DNA of 64,000 nucleotides, taken from the NCBI RefSeq assembly GCF_008119665.1, contig NZ_CP043046.1:2604001-2668000 (forward strand), written 5' to 3'. The translations under genes and the position numbers were made by a program. The notes beneath the pieces are model-generated. The model was not told the DNA's origin, did not search any database, and saw only the letters and a program-made list of their open reading frames with translations. Shown piece by piece: positions 52,940-61,429 of the stretch; position 1 is the stretch's first letter, and each line of letters starts with the position of its first letter. Origin of the DNA: Pigmentiphaga aceris (lineage in GTDB: Bacteria > Pseudomonadota > Gammaproteobacteria > Burkholderiales > Burkholderiaceae_B).

Positions 52940-53092
52940 CAGGCTTTGTCTCAACCAATTGCGTAGTTTTTCTTATCAGCGTGTTCTCGTTTGTGCATCT
53001 TATCAGCGCGATCAAGCGTGGCCATAGTGACGGTCAGGTTGGCGTTCTGCATGGTGCAGGCAATTGCCGACGACTTGAGTCGAGGACAACAC

Positions 53093-54119
53093 ATGACGAT
53101 GGAAACGCTGACGCGGCATCGCCGCAAGTTCATGCTGTCGGCGGTCGCCGGGGCATCGGGGCTGGCGCTGGGAAGTGGTTTTGAGCGAACCGCCCTGGCG
53201 CAGACAGCAGCCCCGTCGCCCGCGATGCAGGCCGGCAATGCCGCCCACTACCAATTCCGCGTTGGCGATATTCGGGCAACCGTGGTGAGTGACGGAGTAA
53301 TCGGCGGGCCGCCACGCATATACGCCAGCGACGCGCCCGAGCTTGACCTGCAGGAAGCGCTGCGCCGTGCCTTCCTGCCGCCCGATCACCTGACGCTGAA
53401 CCTGAATACGCTGCTGATCGAAACCGGCGGGCGGCGCATTCTGCTGGAAGCCGGGGCAGGGCAGACCATGGGGCCGAATGGCGGCCGCATCTTCGCCAAC
53501 CTTGCTGCCCTTGGTTTACGTCCCGACGACATCGATGTGGTGGTCGTGTCCCACACGCATCCAGACCATGTCGGCAACTTGCGCGCTGCCGATGGCGGCA
53601 AGGCCTTTCCCAAGGCAACGGTGTTTGCGCCGCGCGCAGACTGGGATTTTTTCGTGCGCGGTGAGCCTGATCTTTCCTACATGCCGGTGCCAGAGGATTT
53701 CCGACGGCGGTTTGGTGCGGCGATCAAGCGGAGTGTCGAGCCGGTGGCGGCCGGCATCGAACTGTACGAGGCGGGTACGGAGATCGTGCCGGGGCTGACC
53801 ACGATTGTGGCCGCTGACCACGATTGTGGCCGCTGGCCACACGCCAGGCATGGCAACCTTCCTGGTGCACTCGGGCGATGCGCAGCTATTGCTGACGGCA
53901 GACTTGGCCTATCACCCGGTCGTCAATATCAATAATTCTTGGCTGCTTGGCCCGGATCGGAACAAAGAGACTGCGCGGGCGGCACGGGTGCGCATCTTTG
54001 ATCGGGCTGCCAGCGAACGCATGTTGGTGTTGGGCTTTCATTATCCGTTTCCCGGTTTGGGAAGGATGCTGAAGCTGGACAACGCCTATGCTTGGGTGCC
54101 GGCCAACTGGCAGTTTTGA
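53093..54119 (+). pseudogene. MBL-fold hydrolase gene broken by a 19-bp duplication
   Basis: This encodes a Tat-exported metallo-beta-lactamase-fold hydrolase. The first part starts ETLTRHRRKFMLSAVAGASGLALGSG (Tat motif RRKFML) and carries the zinc site VSHTHPDHVG. At 53794-53835 a 19-bp unit is duplicated, shifting the frame by +1; the original frame stops at 53935. Removing one copy restores GLTTIVAAGHTPGMATFLVHSGDAQLLLTADLAYHP, the expected second metal motif, and the frame then runs to 54119 (ending AYAWVPANWQF). The intact protein would have about 335 residues. GAGG precedes the ATG at 53093. It is divergent from lysR. Confidence 0.93.
53794..53835 (+). repeat. 19-bp tandem duplication causing frameshift
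   Basis: GCTGACCACGATTGTGGCC occurs as two perfect tandem copies (53794-53812 and 53813-53831), followed by GCTG of a third. One copy encodes the conserved protein segment; the second adds 19 bases (19 mod 3 = 1) and shifts the frame. Perfect identity of the copies points to a very recent event. Confidence 0.95.
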
Positions 54120-54220
54120 AAAGGCAGCGGCAAGCGATGAAACTGTCGCTCGCCGCTGCCTTGCGCGATGCTGGGACCGCACAGGTGAAGAGGATCTATC
54201 CACGCCGCAGGCAGGCAGCA

Positions 54221-55462
54221 CTAGCCCCGTACCGGTGCCCACGGGAAGCTCTCGGTGCTGGCGTCCAACACCACGCCGCTTGCCACCAGGCGCTGGCATT
54301 GTTCGGCATCCAGGCCTGCTTCGCGCAGCACTGCAACGCTGTGTTCACCCAGCTCGGGTGGGCTCAGCGTCGCGTTGGCCTGTTCGTTGTTGGGGTCATC
54401 GCCCGCATCGCCGGCATACAGCCGCGGAAACTCCGGCACCTCAAAATCCAACCCGCGATATTGAACCGCGCGCAGTTTCCCCGGCTGATGCGCCTGCGGC
54501 ACTTCCAGCACGCGCTCCAGTGGCAGCACTTCCGTGTTGCCTACGCCTGCCGCGCTCAGACGGGCAGCGGTTGCGTCGAAAGGATGGGCAGCAATCGCTG
54601 CTTTCACCAAGGCTTCCACTTCCTCGCGCCGCTTCTTCCGATCACGCAGCATTGCCAGGGACGCATCGTTTGCTTCGGGCAGATTCATGGCCTGGCAGAA
54701 CTTCAACCAATGCGCGTCCGTCAGCATCAACAGGTACATCCAGCGTTCGTCTGAACTCATGTACGCGCCGTAGCCCGGCATGCTGAATTCGCCATGCGGC
54801 TCGCGTTCGGGCCGGCCCAGCAGCTGCGTCTTCAACTGAATGCCAACCAGATCGCGGGACGCAACGTGCAGGCCGGTTTCGTACAGGCCAACCTCCACAT
54901 GGCGGTCAGCCGCGTCCGGGCTAAGCATCTTGGCCAGAATGCCGATCACTGCGTAAGCCCCGGCGAACTGGTCATGGTAGGACGGCCCAAGCCTGCTTGG
55001 CCGTCCGTTGATGCGGTTTGCTTCCATGACGCCAGTAGCTGCTTCGGCCACCGGGTTCGATGCCAGGTCGTCTTCCTGTGGCCCGTTGGCATATCCTCGG
55101 ATGTGGCAGTAGATCAGCTTCGGGTTGATCGCTTCGCAATCCGCCTGGGTCAGGCTCAATTTGCGCGCAGCCTTGGGTGCCAGGTTGTGTACCAGGGCAT
55201 CGGCACTTTCCAGCAGCTTGCAGAACGCGGCATGGCCGTCGGGATCGGCCAGGTCGATGCACACGCTTTTCTTGCCGTGGCTGTACGCGATGAACGTGCC
55301 GCTGGGGCCGCCACGGACCAGCGCGCGGGTCGGGTCACCGCGTGGCGGCTCGACTTTGATCACCTCGGCACCCAGCTGCGACAGGATGTGCGAGGCAAAC
55401 GGGGCCGCCAGCATGGTCCCCAATTCGATGACACGACGGCCCGCGAGGGGAGGGTGCGACAT
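54221..55462 (-). CDS. CaiB/BaiF-family CoA-transferase
   Basis: This 413-residue class III CoA-transferase begins HPPLAGRRVIELGTMLAAPFASHILSQLGAEVIKVEPPRGDPTR, typical of the family, continues with KKSVCIDLADPDG and DALVHNLAPKAARKLSL, and has the catalytic Asp in LGPSYHDQFAGAYAV. It moves CoA between acyl-CoA and a free acid. The ATG at 55462 (MSHPPL) follows a purine-rich GGAGAT. It is divergent from a long transport/catabolic operon with two identical palindromes between them, so it probably activates the acid imported by that operon. The acid is unknown. Confidence 0.93.
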   Translation of the reverse strand: MSHPPLAGRRVIELGTMLAAPFASHILSQLGAEVIKVEPPRGDPTRALVRGGPSGTFIAYSHGKKSVCIDLADPDGHAAFCKLLESADALVHNLAPKAARKLSLTQADCEAINPKLIYCHIRGYANGPQEDDLASNPVAEAATGVMEANRINGRPSRLGPSYHDQFAGAYAVIGILAKMLSPDAADRHVEVGLYETGLHVASRDLVGIQLKTQLLGRPEREPHGEFSMPGYGAYMSSDERWMYLLMLTDAHWLKFCQAMNLPEANDASLAMLRDRKKRREEVEALVKAAIAAHPFDATAARLSAAGVGNTEVLPLERVLEVPQAHQPGKLRAVQYRGLDFEVPEFPRLYAGDAGDDPNNEQANATLSPPELGEHSVAVLREAGLDAEQCQRLVASGVVLDASTESFPWAPVRG

Positions 55463-55487
55463 GGTGATCTCCTGCTTTATCTGCAAA

Positions 55488-55499
55488 AGAATGCATTCT
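55488..55499. promoter_or_regulatory. AGAATGCATTCT operator, copy 1
   Basis: This is a perfect 12-bp palindrome immediately upstream of the CoA-transferase gene, followed by ATATTTT. An identical copy with mirrored flank lies at 55574-55585, centres 86 bp apart. Pairing at both edges of a divergent promoter is typical of a shared repressor, probably encoded outside the window. Confidence 0.7.
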
Positions 55500-55573
55500 A
55501 TATTTTAAGATGTGCTGCGTAATCACATAAAATTATGGGGTAAGCCCGTATTTCTAAGCCGTTCCAAAAATAT

Positions 55574-55585
55574 AGAATGCATTCT
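55574..55585. promoter_or_regulatory. AGAATGCATTCT operator, copy 2
   Basis: This is the second identical 12-bp palindrome, preceded by AAAATAT (the mirror of the flank at copy 1), so each 19-bp site faces outward to one of the two divergent transcription units. It lies 50 bp before the start of the receptor gene. Confidence 0.7.
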
Positions 55586-55635
55586 TATGTCGTGCAGAGA
55601 ACGCGGCAGCCCCAAAAATGACCAGGAGATAGAAC

Positions 55636-56847
55636 GTGCACAGAAGAACGTTTCTTTCCAGTTGTGCCGCCGCCACTGCCTCGATCGCACTTCCAGGCCT
55701 GGCACGCGCCCAAGCGGTTTCCCCCGGCATCGATATGGCCAACAAGACGGTCACGGTCGGTGCGTTCACCCCCATCACGGGGCCTGTGCCGTTCTACGCA
55801 ATCCTGACCCGGGCCGCCGAGTCCTGCTTCAAGTGGGCCAACGAGACTGACGCGCTGAAGGGCTGGAAGATCAACTTCGTCACCTATGACGATGGCTACG
55901 AGCCGTCACGCAGCGTGGCCGTCACACGCCGCCTGGTGGAAGAGAACAAAATTTTTGCGCTGGCCGCGCCCGTGGGCACCGCCCAGTGCACCGCTGTCAT
56001 TCCTTACGCCAAGGAAGTGGGCCTGCCGATGTTGGGGCCGATCGGCGGTGCGTCGGCGCTGTTCGCCGAACGTCTGGTGTTTCCGCTTCTGCCTGACTAC
56101 GGCTGGTCTGCTGCGTCGAACCTGGACTACGCCTTCAACGACCTGAAGGCCAGCCGTGTGGCGCTGCTGTGGGAAAACGATGAGCTTGGTCGTTCCGCCA
56201 AGCGCGGCTTCGATTTGCTGATGGCCAGCAGCAAGAAGGAAGCGGCCGAATCCATTCCGTTCGAGGTGCGCAGCACCGATTTCACGCCGCACATGCGCCG
56301 CATCGCCAATGCCAAGGCAGAAGTGGTGATCCTGTTCGGGTCGAACGCCAACCTGGCGGCCGCACTGAAAACCGCCGAGCGCCTGGATTTCCAGGGCAAG
56401 TGGATGGCCCCGTTCTTCACGGCCGACCCTACCACCTACAAGTTGGCTGGCCCCTTGCTCGATGGCACCTATTTCTCGTCGTGGCTGATGCCCGTCGGTG
56501 CTGACGACGCGAACATCAAGGCCTACCGCGACACCGTGGGCAAGCTTTACCCCAACGACCCGATCGGCGTGTTCGGTTTGAACGGCTGGAGCAATGCATC
56601 GCTGTTCGTGAAGGGCTTCCAGCTGCTGCTGGAAAGCGGCAAGCCACTGACCCGCGCAAATCTGGTCGATGTCATGGAAACCATGAGCAACCAGACGGTG
56701 GGTGGCGCACGCGGGGTGACCTTCAAGGCCAATGACCATCGTGGCACGCGCCAGGAAGGGATCATCCAGGCAACCTCTGGCGGCACGTTCAAGCTGGTGC
56801 GGGACTTCAAGCCGTACCCCACCGATGTTTTCGACGCAAAGATCTAA
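55636..56847 (+). CDS. Liv-type ABC transporter substrate-binding protein
   Basis: This 403-residue periplasmic receptor is of the branched-chain amino acid (type I) class. The N-terminus HRRTFLSSCAAATASIALPGLARAQA has a twin-arginine motif and a cleavage site. The mature part has the two-lobe pattern VTVGAFTPITGPVPFYAILTRAAE, FVTYDDGYEPSRSVAVTRRLVEENKIFALAAPVGTAQC and GLPMLGPIGGASAL. The start is GTG at 55636 with AGGAGAT 7 bases upstream. It heads the operon with livHMGF 3 kb downstream. The ligand is probably an organic acid or aromatic/amino compound; the exact one is not evident. Confidence 0.92.
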   Translation: MHRRTFLSSCAAATASIALPGLARAQAVSPGIDMANKTVTVGAFTPITGPVPFYAILTRAAESCFKWANETDALKGWKINFVTYDDGYEPSRSVAVTRRLVEENKIFALAAPVGTAQCTAVIPYAKEVGLPMLGPIGGASALFAERLVFPLLPDYGWSAASNLDYAFNDLKASRVALLWENDELGRSAKRGFDLLMASSKKEAAESIPFEVRSTDFTPHMRRIANAKAEVVILFGSNANLAAALKTAERLDFQGKWMAPFFTADPTTYKLAGPLLDGTYFSSWLMPVGADDANIKAYRDTVGKLYPNDPIGVFGLNGWSNASLFVKGFQLLLESGKPLTRANLVDVMETMSNQTVGGARGVTFKANDHRGTRQEGIIQATSGGTFKLVRDFKPYPTDVFDAKI

Positions 56848-56859
56848 GGGAGCGGCCGC

Positions 56860-57708
56860 GTGAGCACTGCTTATGACGATTGGGTGGGACGGACCGAGGA
56901 ACGTGTCGAACGCATCGGCGCGCCAGCGGTTCAGGCCATGGCGGCAACGCTGGATCTGGATCATGCACCGACTGCCGGCGAGGCGTTGCCGCCGGGCTGG
57001 CAGTGGCTGTACTTCAATCCGCCCGTTCGTCGTGGCGGCCTGGGTGGCGATGGGCATCCGAAACGCGGCGGGTTCTTGCCGCCCATCGACTTGCCCCGCC
57101 GCATGTGGGCGGGCAGTCGAATTCGTTACCTGGCCGATTTGCCGATCGAGGCACAAGCCACGCGCCGCAGCCGCATTGTGAAAGTGGAAAACAAGGTGGG
57201 CAAGCGCGGCTCGCTGTGGTTCGTGACGGTTGAACACACCATTTCCGTCAATGGCCACGACTGCATCGTGGAAGAGCAAGACATTGTTTACAGAGATGCC
57301 ACGCCACCCGGTCAGGCTGTCGCTGCACCCACAGCCCCGGTTCGGCACGACGGCGAGGCGCAATGGGGCAAAGCGTTCGAGCCTGACACCACGGTGCTGT
57401 TCCGATATTCAGCGCTGACTTTCAACGGCCACCGCATTCATTACGACCAAAGCTATGCACGCGATGTCGAGGGCTACCCGGACCTGGTGGTACACGGGCC
57501 GCTGACGGCCACGTTGCTGCAACAACTGGCGCTGGAACACAGCGGCGGTCGGGCCTTGGCGAGTTTCGACTTCCGGGGTGTCAGCCCTTTGTTCGTATCG
57601 CGCGGTTTTCAGCTGGAAGGACGCGAACTTGATGACGGCAGCCTGAACCTGTGGGCACGCGGGCCGGATGGCGACCTAGCGATGTCCGCCATAGCGACTT
57701 TGCGCTGA
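56860..57708 (+). CDS. MaoC/HTD2-like acyl-CoA hydratase (mesaconyl-C4-CoA hydratase type)
   Basis: This 282-residue hotdog-fold hydratase is like mesaconyl-C4-CoA/itaconyl-CoA hydratases. Seen are LPPGWQWLYFNPPVRRGGLGGDGHPKRGGFLPPIDLPRRMWAGSRIRY in the first hotdog and, in the second, ALTFNGHRIHYDQSYARDVEGYPDLVVHGPLTATLLQQLAL, the hydratase-2 motif with the Asp-x4-His type catalytic pair. The start is GTG (GGGAG 7 bases upstream). It follows the receptor gene by 12 bases. Together with the CoA-transferase it suggests breakdown of an unsaturated or branched dicarboxylic acid via CoA esters. Confidence 0.85.
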   Translation: MSTAYDDWVGRTEERVERIGAPAVQAMAATLDLDHAPTAGEALPPGWQWLYFNPPVRRGGLGGDGHPKRGGFLPPIDLPRRMWAGSRIRYLADLPIEAQATRRSRIVKVENKVGKRGSLWFVTVEHTISVNGHDCIVEEQDIVYRDATPPGQAVAAPTAPVRHDGEAQWGKAFEPDTTVLFRYSALTFNGHRIHYDQSYARDVEGYPDLVVHGPLTATLLQQLALEHSGGRALASFDFRGVSPLFVSRGFQLEGRELDDGSLNLWARGPDGDLAMSAIATLR

Positions 57709-57758
57709 ACCTGCGACAACACTTCTACCTATAAAAACAGCATCAGGAGATTCAGGAG

Positions 57759-58502
57759 ATGGCACAGCATTTGAGTGGAGCGGCAAACCTCGATGGCCAG
57801 GTGGCCTTCATCACGGGCGGAGCCGGTTCCATGGGACGCGCGATTGCCACGGCATTTCAAGCCGCTGGGGCGCGTGTGATCGCGACGGATCGGGCCGAAC
57901 ATGAAGATATTGGCGAGGGCATCGACTACCGCCAGTACGACGTGACCTCGCGCGAGCAGACCGACACGCTGATCGATGCGGTGCTTGCCGAATACGGCCA
58001 GGTCGACATCCTGGTGCTGTGCGCGGGGATCATTGCGCGCACGCCGCTGGCCGACAGCACAGACGACGAGTGGGACGCGCTGATGTCCGTCAACGTGCGC
58101 GGCGTGGTGAACCCGGCGCGCAAGCTGTTTCCGCTGATGTGCGATCGCGGATTCGGAAAGATTCTGGCGGCAGGTTCCATCGCTGCCAAGAACGGCGGTG
58201 TGGCGTCTGGCCCGGCCTACGTGGCGTCCAAGGCGGCTGTGCACGGGATGATGCGCTGGATCGCCAAGGCCGGCGCGCCGCATGGTGTGTACGCCAACAC
58301 GCTGGCACCGGGGCCGGTGGAAACCGCGATGTGGGCAAGCGTGACGGGCGGCCAGGCACCTTCTGCCAATGGCTCGGTGCCGCTGGGCCGTTACGGCAAC
58401 ACGGAAGACATTGCGCAGGCGGCGCTGTTCCTGTGTTCGCCAGCATCGAACTGGATCACGGGCACGTCGCTGGATGTCAGCGGCGGCATGTGGATGGCCT
58501 GA
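57759..58502 (+). CDS. SDR-family dehydrogenase
   Basis: This 247-residue short-chain dehydrogenase has cofactor loop FITGGAGSMGRAIATAF, the acidic ATDRAE that favours NAD, LCAGI (variant of NNAG), catalytic Ser in LAAGSIAAKNGG and Tyr-Lys in GPAYVASKAAVHGM, and the C-terminal ITGTSLDVSGGMWMA. AGGAG lies ahead of the ATG. It lies between the hydratase and the beta-hydroxyacid dehydrogenase genes and probably oxidises a hydroxyacyl intermediate. The substrate is unknown. Confidence 0.92.
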   Translation: MAQHLSGAANLDGQVAFITGGAGSMGRAIATAFQAAGARVIATDRAEHEDIGEGIDYRQYDVTSREQTDTLIDAVLAEYGQVDILVLCAGIIARTPLADSTDDEWDALMSVNVRGVVNPARKLFPLMCDRGFGKILAAGSIAAKNGGVASGPAYVASKAAVHGMMRWIAKAGAPHGVYANTLAPGPVETAMWASVTGGQAPSANGSVPLGRYGNTEDIAQAALFLCSPASNWITGTSLDVSGGMWMA

Positions 58503-58517
58503 GGCGAGGAGCCGAGC

Positions 58518-59567
58518 ATGGCAACAGCAATGACAGCAGATACCACCCCGGTGATCGGTTTCATCGGACTGGGTGTGATGGGCGGGCCGATGTGTCGCAA
58601 CATGGCCTTGAAGCATGCGGGTGACGTGCTTGCCTTCGATATGTCCGCCGACGCATTCAAGGTCTTGGACGGCACCAAGGCACGCCGTGCGAGCACGGTG
58701 GCAGAACTGGCCGCGCAGGCCGACGTGGTCTTCCTGTCCTTGCCGGGCGGCCCGCAGGTTGAACAGGTTTGTCTGGGCAACACCGGCTTGAGCAGCGCCG
58801 CGCGCCGGCCAGCAATCATCGTGGACCTGAGCACCACCACGGTGGCGTCTGCGCGCTCGGTGGCCGAGCGGCTGGCTGCGCTGGATGTGGCCTTTGCCGA
58901 TGCACCGGTGGCCCGTACTCGTGAAGCTGCGCAACGCGGCGAGCTGAGCATCATGGTGGGGGCGGACGAAGCGCTGTTTGCCCGCATCGAACCGCTGCTG
59001 CGTTATATCGGTTCTGACGTGACACGCTGCGGTGAAGTCGGCTGTGGCCAGGTGGTCAAGCTGATCAACAACGCACTGGTGTTCGAGAACACGGTGGCGC
59101 TGGCAGAAATGATGGTGTTGGGCGAGCGCGCCGGGGTCGATCCGGCCACCTTGCTGGATGCCGTGTCCAAGGGTTCCGGCGACAGCTTTGTGCTGCGCAA
59201 TCATGGTCGCAAATCCATGCTGCCGCGCGAGTTTCCCGAGAAAGCCTTCCCGCCGGAATATGCCTTGAAAGACCTGGGTTATGTGCTGGAACTGGCCGAC
59301 CAGACGGGGCTGGATGCGCGCGTGGTCGAACTGGCAAAGCGTTATTACGCCGCGACCGCCAGCGGCGGATGGAGCGGCCGCTACTTCCCGTCGGTGATTG
59401 CGCTGATCGACAGCGGGCAGGGGCCGGCAGCGGTGGATGCGGGCGCGGCAGTCAAAGCGGCTTCGGCGGCTTCTGCGTCTAGCCCGGCCAACCCTGCCGG
59501 CCAAGCGTCCGGCACCGTATCAACGGCCACCGCCCCGCTAGAAGAAAGGAGCCACGCAAATGGCTGA
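58518..59567 (+). CDS. Beta-hydroxyacid dehydrogenase (3-hydroxyisobutyrate dehydrogenase-like)
   Basis: This 349-residue NAD(P)-binding dehydrogenase of the 3-hydroxyisobutyrate/tartronate-semialdehyde group has N-terminal VIGFIGLGVMGGPMCRNMALKH, substrate loop FADAPVARTREAAQRGELSIMVGAD, the catalytic Lys in GCGQVVKLINNALVFEN and the late ALKDLGYVLELADQTG. The last 40 residues are an Ala/Ser/Thr/Pro-rich low-complexity tail (from about AAVKAASAASASSPANP) unusual for the family; it ends in an 8-bp overlap with livH. It likely acts on a hydroxy acid in the pathway. Confidence 0.9.
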   Translation: MATAMTADTTPVIGFIGLGVMGGPMCRNMALKHAGDVLAFDMSADAFKVLDGTKARRASTVAELAAQADVVFLSLPGGPQVEQVCLGNTGLSSAARRPAIIVDLSTTTVASARSVAERLAALDVAFADAPVARTREAAQRGELSIMVGADEALFARIEPLLRYIGSDVTRCGEVGCGQVVKLINNALVFENTVALAEMMVLGERAGVDPATLLDAVSKGSGDSFVLRNHGRKSMLPREFPEKAFPPEYALKDLGYVLELADQTGLDARVVELAKRYYAATASGGWSGRYFPSVIALIDSGQGPAAVDAGAAVKAASAASASSPANPAGQASGTVSTATAPLEERSHANG

Positions 59568-60438
59568 CCTCATCGGCCTGATCTGGGCGGGCATCATCAG
59601 CGGCTGCTTATACGCCATGGGCGCAATCGGCATCGTGCTGATCTACAAAAGCTCCAACGTCGTGAACTTCGCGCACGGCAACCTGGCGGGCCTGTCGGCT
59701 TTCCTGGTGTTCGGGTTCACGGCCGGCCTGTTCGCCGAGATGGCCTGGGGCGCAGCGGTGTTGCTCACGCTGGTCATCATGGTGGCGGTGATGGCGGTCA
59801 GCTACCTGCTGATTGCGCCGCTGGTTTTCAAGTCGGACCTGACCAGCACCATCGCCACACTGGGGGTGGGCTTGCTGGCCCAAGGAGTGACGCAGTTGCT
59901 GTTCGGCTCCAGCGTGGTGGCGCTCGATTTGCCGCTGCCGTCATGGCGCGCCCGGCTTGGGCCGCTGCACATCACCGCCTACGACCTTGCTGTACTGGGC
60001 ACGACGATGCTGGCGATTGGTGTGCTGTATCTGCTGATCGAACGCACCCGCATCGGCATCGCGTTCCGTGCGGTGTCGGCCAACCCGTTCGCCAGTCGCG
60101 TGTGTGGCCTGAGCCTGCGCCGCGTGCATCTGTTCTCGTGGGTGACGGCGGGCTTGCTGGGGCTGGTGGCGTCGCTCTTGATCGTGCCCACCACCTTCCT
60201 GTCGTCCACCAGTGTGGCGTCCTTCATGTTGCAGGCGTTTGCGGCGGCGGTGGTCGGAGGCTTCAATAGTCTGCCTGGCGCGATTGTGGGCGGCATTTTC
60301 ATCGGGGTCATCATGAACCTGCTGTCGTTCTACCTCGCGGCCGAGTTCAACAACACCTACCTGTTGCTGACCATGCTGGTCGTACTGAACATCTTCCCGA
60401 AGGGCTTGCTGGCTGTGCGCGGAGGTCTCCGTGTCTAG
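59560..60438 (+). CDS. LivH-type ABC permease
   Basis: This 292-residue branched-chain amino-acid-type permease has eight membrane segments. LIWAGIISGCLYAMGAIGIVLIYKSSNVVNFAHGNLAGLSAFLV with the NFAHG motif is diagnostic for LivH, and GIAFRAVSANPFASRVCGLSLRRVHLFSW is the cytoplasmic EAA-like loop. It overlaps the preceding dehydrogenase gene by 8 bases and livM by 8. With LivM it forms the transmembrane core of the importer. Confidence 0.94.
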   Translation: MADLIGLIWAGIISGCLYAMGAIGIVLIYKSSNVVNFAHGNLAGLSAFLVFGFTAGLFAEMAWGAAVLLTLVIMVAVMAVSYLLIAPLVFKSDLTSTIATLGVGLLAQGVTQLLFGSSVVALDLPLPSWRARLGPLHITAYDLAVLGTTMLAIGVLYLLIERTRIGIAFRAVSANPFASRVCGLSLRRVHLFSWVTAGLLGLVASLLIVPTTFLSSTSVASFMLQAFAAAVVGGFNSLPGAIVGGIFIGVIMNLLSFYLAAEFNNTYLLLTMLVVLNIFPKGLLAVRGGLRV

Positions 60439-61429
60439 TGTCATCACATCTTCTCGCGACGTGTCTGCCAGCGCCGTGCAGGCAAACCAGGCGGCAGCAT
60501 CTGCACGGCGGCGAACTGCCGGGCTGGGCATCATCGGTGTGCTGGTTCTGATGGCATTGCCCCTGGTGGCAGGCGGTTACTGGACCTTCACCCTGGGCCT
60601 GTGCTTTGCCAACGCGATTGCCATCATCTCGGTCAGTTTCCTGGTGCGTTATGGCGGCGAAGTGTCGATTGGTCATGGTGTGTTCGTTGCTGCCGGGGCC
60701 TACACCGTGGCGCTGGTGGAAAAATACCTGGGCCTGCCGCTGCTGGTCAGCCTGCCGATTGCCGCCTGCGTGGGTGCCTTGCTGGGCGTGATCTTTGCGT
60801 TCCCATCACGCCATCTGTCCGGCATTTATCTGGCCGTTGCAACCATGGCCTTGGCGCTGGCCTTGCCCGAAGTGCTGCTGCATTTCTCGTCGGTGACGGG
60901 CGGCTACGAAGGGGTGTACGTCAAGCTGGATGCACTGCCTGGCTTGTCGAAAGAACTGCAACGGTATTACCTGCCGCTGGCAGGTCTGGTGTCGGTGTCC
61001 ATATTGCTGCGCCACTTCCGCCGCTCACGCCAGGCCGCGGCACTGATGCTCAGCCGGACTTCCCCTCATGCTGCCGAATCCTTTGGTGTGCGCCGCAGCT
61101 GGGCACGCCTGTCCTGCATGGCGATGAGCGCAGGGATTGCCGCGATTGCCGGCGCGCTGCTGTCCTTCAGTTCATCTACGGTGTCGCCCAACAGCTTCAC
61201 CTTGTGGACCTCGATCTTCCTGCTGGTGGGCTCGGTTGTCAGCTTGTATTCGCTGTCGATGTTCGGTGCGCTGATCGGTGGGCTGTTCCTGACCATGATG
61301 CCCATGCTGCTGGCCGGCGCGGGCAACTGGGTGCCGATTCTGTATGGCGCTGCGCTGCTGGTGGTGGTGCTGGGCTTCAACGCCCTGCCCGAAGCATGGC
61401 GCAATCGCCTGATGGGAGGACAAGCATGA
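60431..61429 (+). CDS. LivM-type ABC permease
   Basis: This 332-residue second permease has the LivM motif SFLVRYGGEVSIGHGVFVAAGAYTVALVEK (in place of GQxSLGHAAF) and an EAA-like loop LMLSRTSPHAAESFGVRRSWARLSCMAMSAGIAAIAGAL. The start is GTG at 60431 with GGAGG 5 bases ahead, overlapping livH by 8 bases. The first 25 residues are hydrophilic and serine/alanine-rich. The stop overlaps livG (ATGA). Confidence 0.92.
   Translation: MSSVITSSRDVSASAVQANQAAASARRRTAGLGIIGVLVLMALPLVAGGYWTFTLGLCFANAIAIISVSFLVRYGGEVSIGHGVFVAAGAYTVALVEKYLGLPLLVSLPIAACVGALLGVIFAFPSRHLSGIYLAVATMALALALPEVLLHFSSVTGGYEGVYVKLDALPGLSKELQRYYLPLAGLVSVSILLRHFRRSRQAAALMLSRTSPHAAESFGVRRSWARLSCMAMSAGIAAIAGALLSFSSSTVSPNSFTLWTSIFLLVGSVVSLYSLSMFGALIGGLFLTMMPMLLAGAGNWVPILYGAALLVVVLGFNALPEAWRNRLMGGQA

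Noticed and set aside
57729..59504. 591-residue open frame on the minus strand
   Set aside because: It lies antisense to two well-supported dehydrogenase genes, has a His/Arg/Gln-rich composition typical of shadow frames in high-GC DNA and no recognisable motif.
60601..61425. 275-codon upstream extension of livG
   Set aside because: It is out of frame inside livM; the livG family start with an ATGA overlap at 61426 explains the gene, and the extension has no similarity to ABC proteins.
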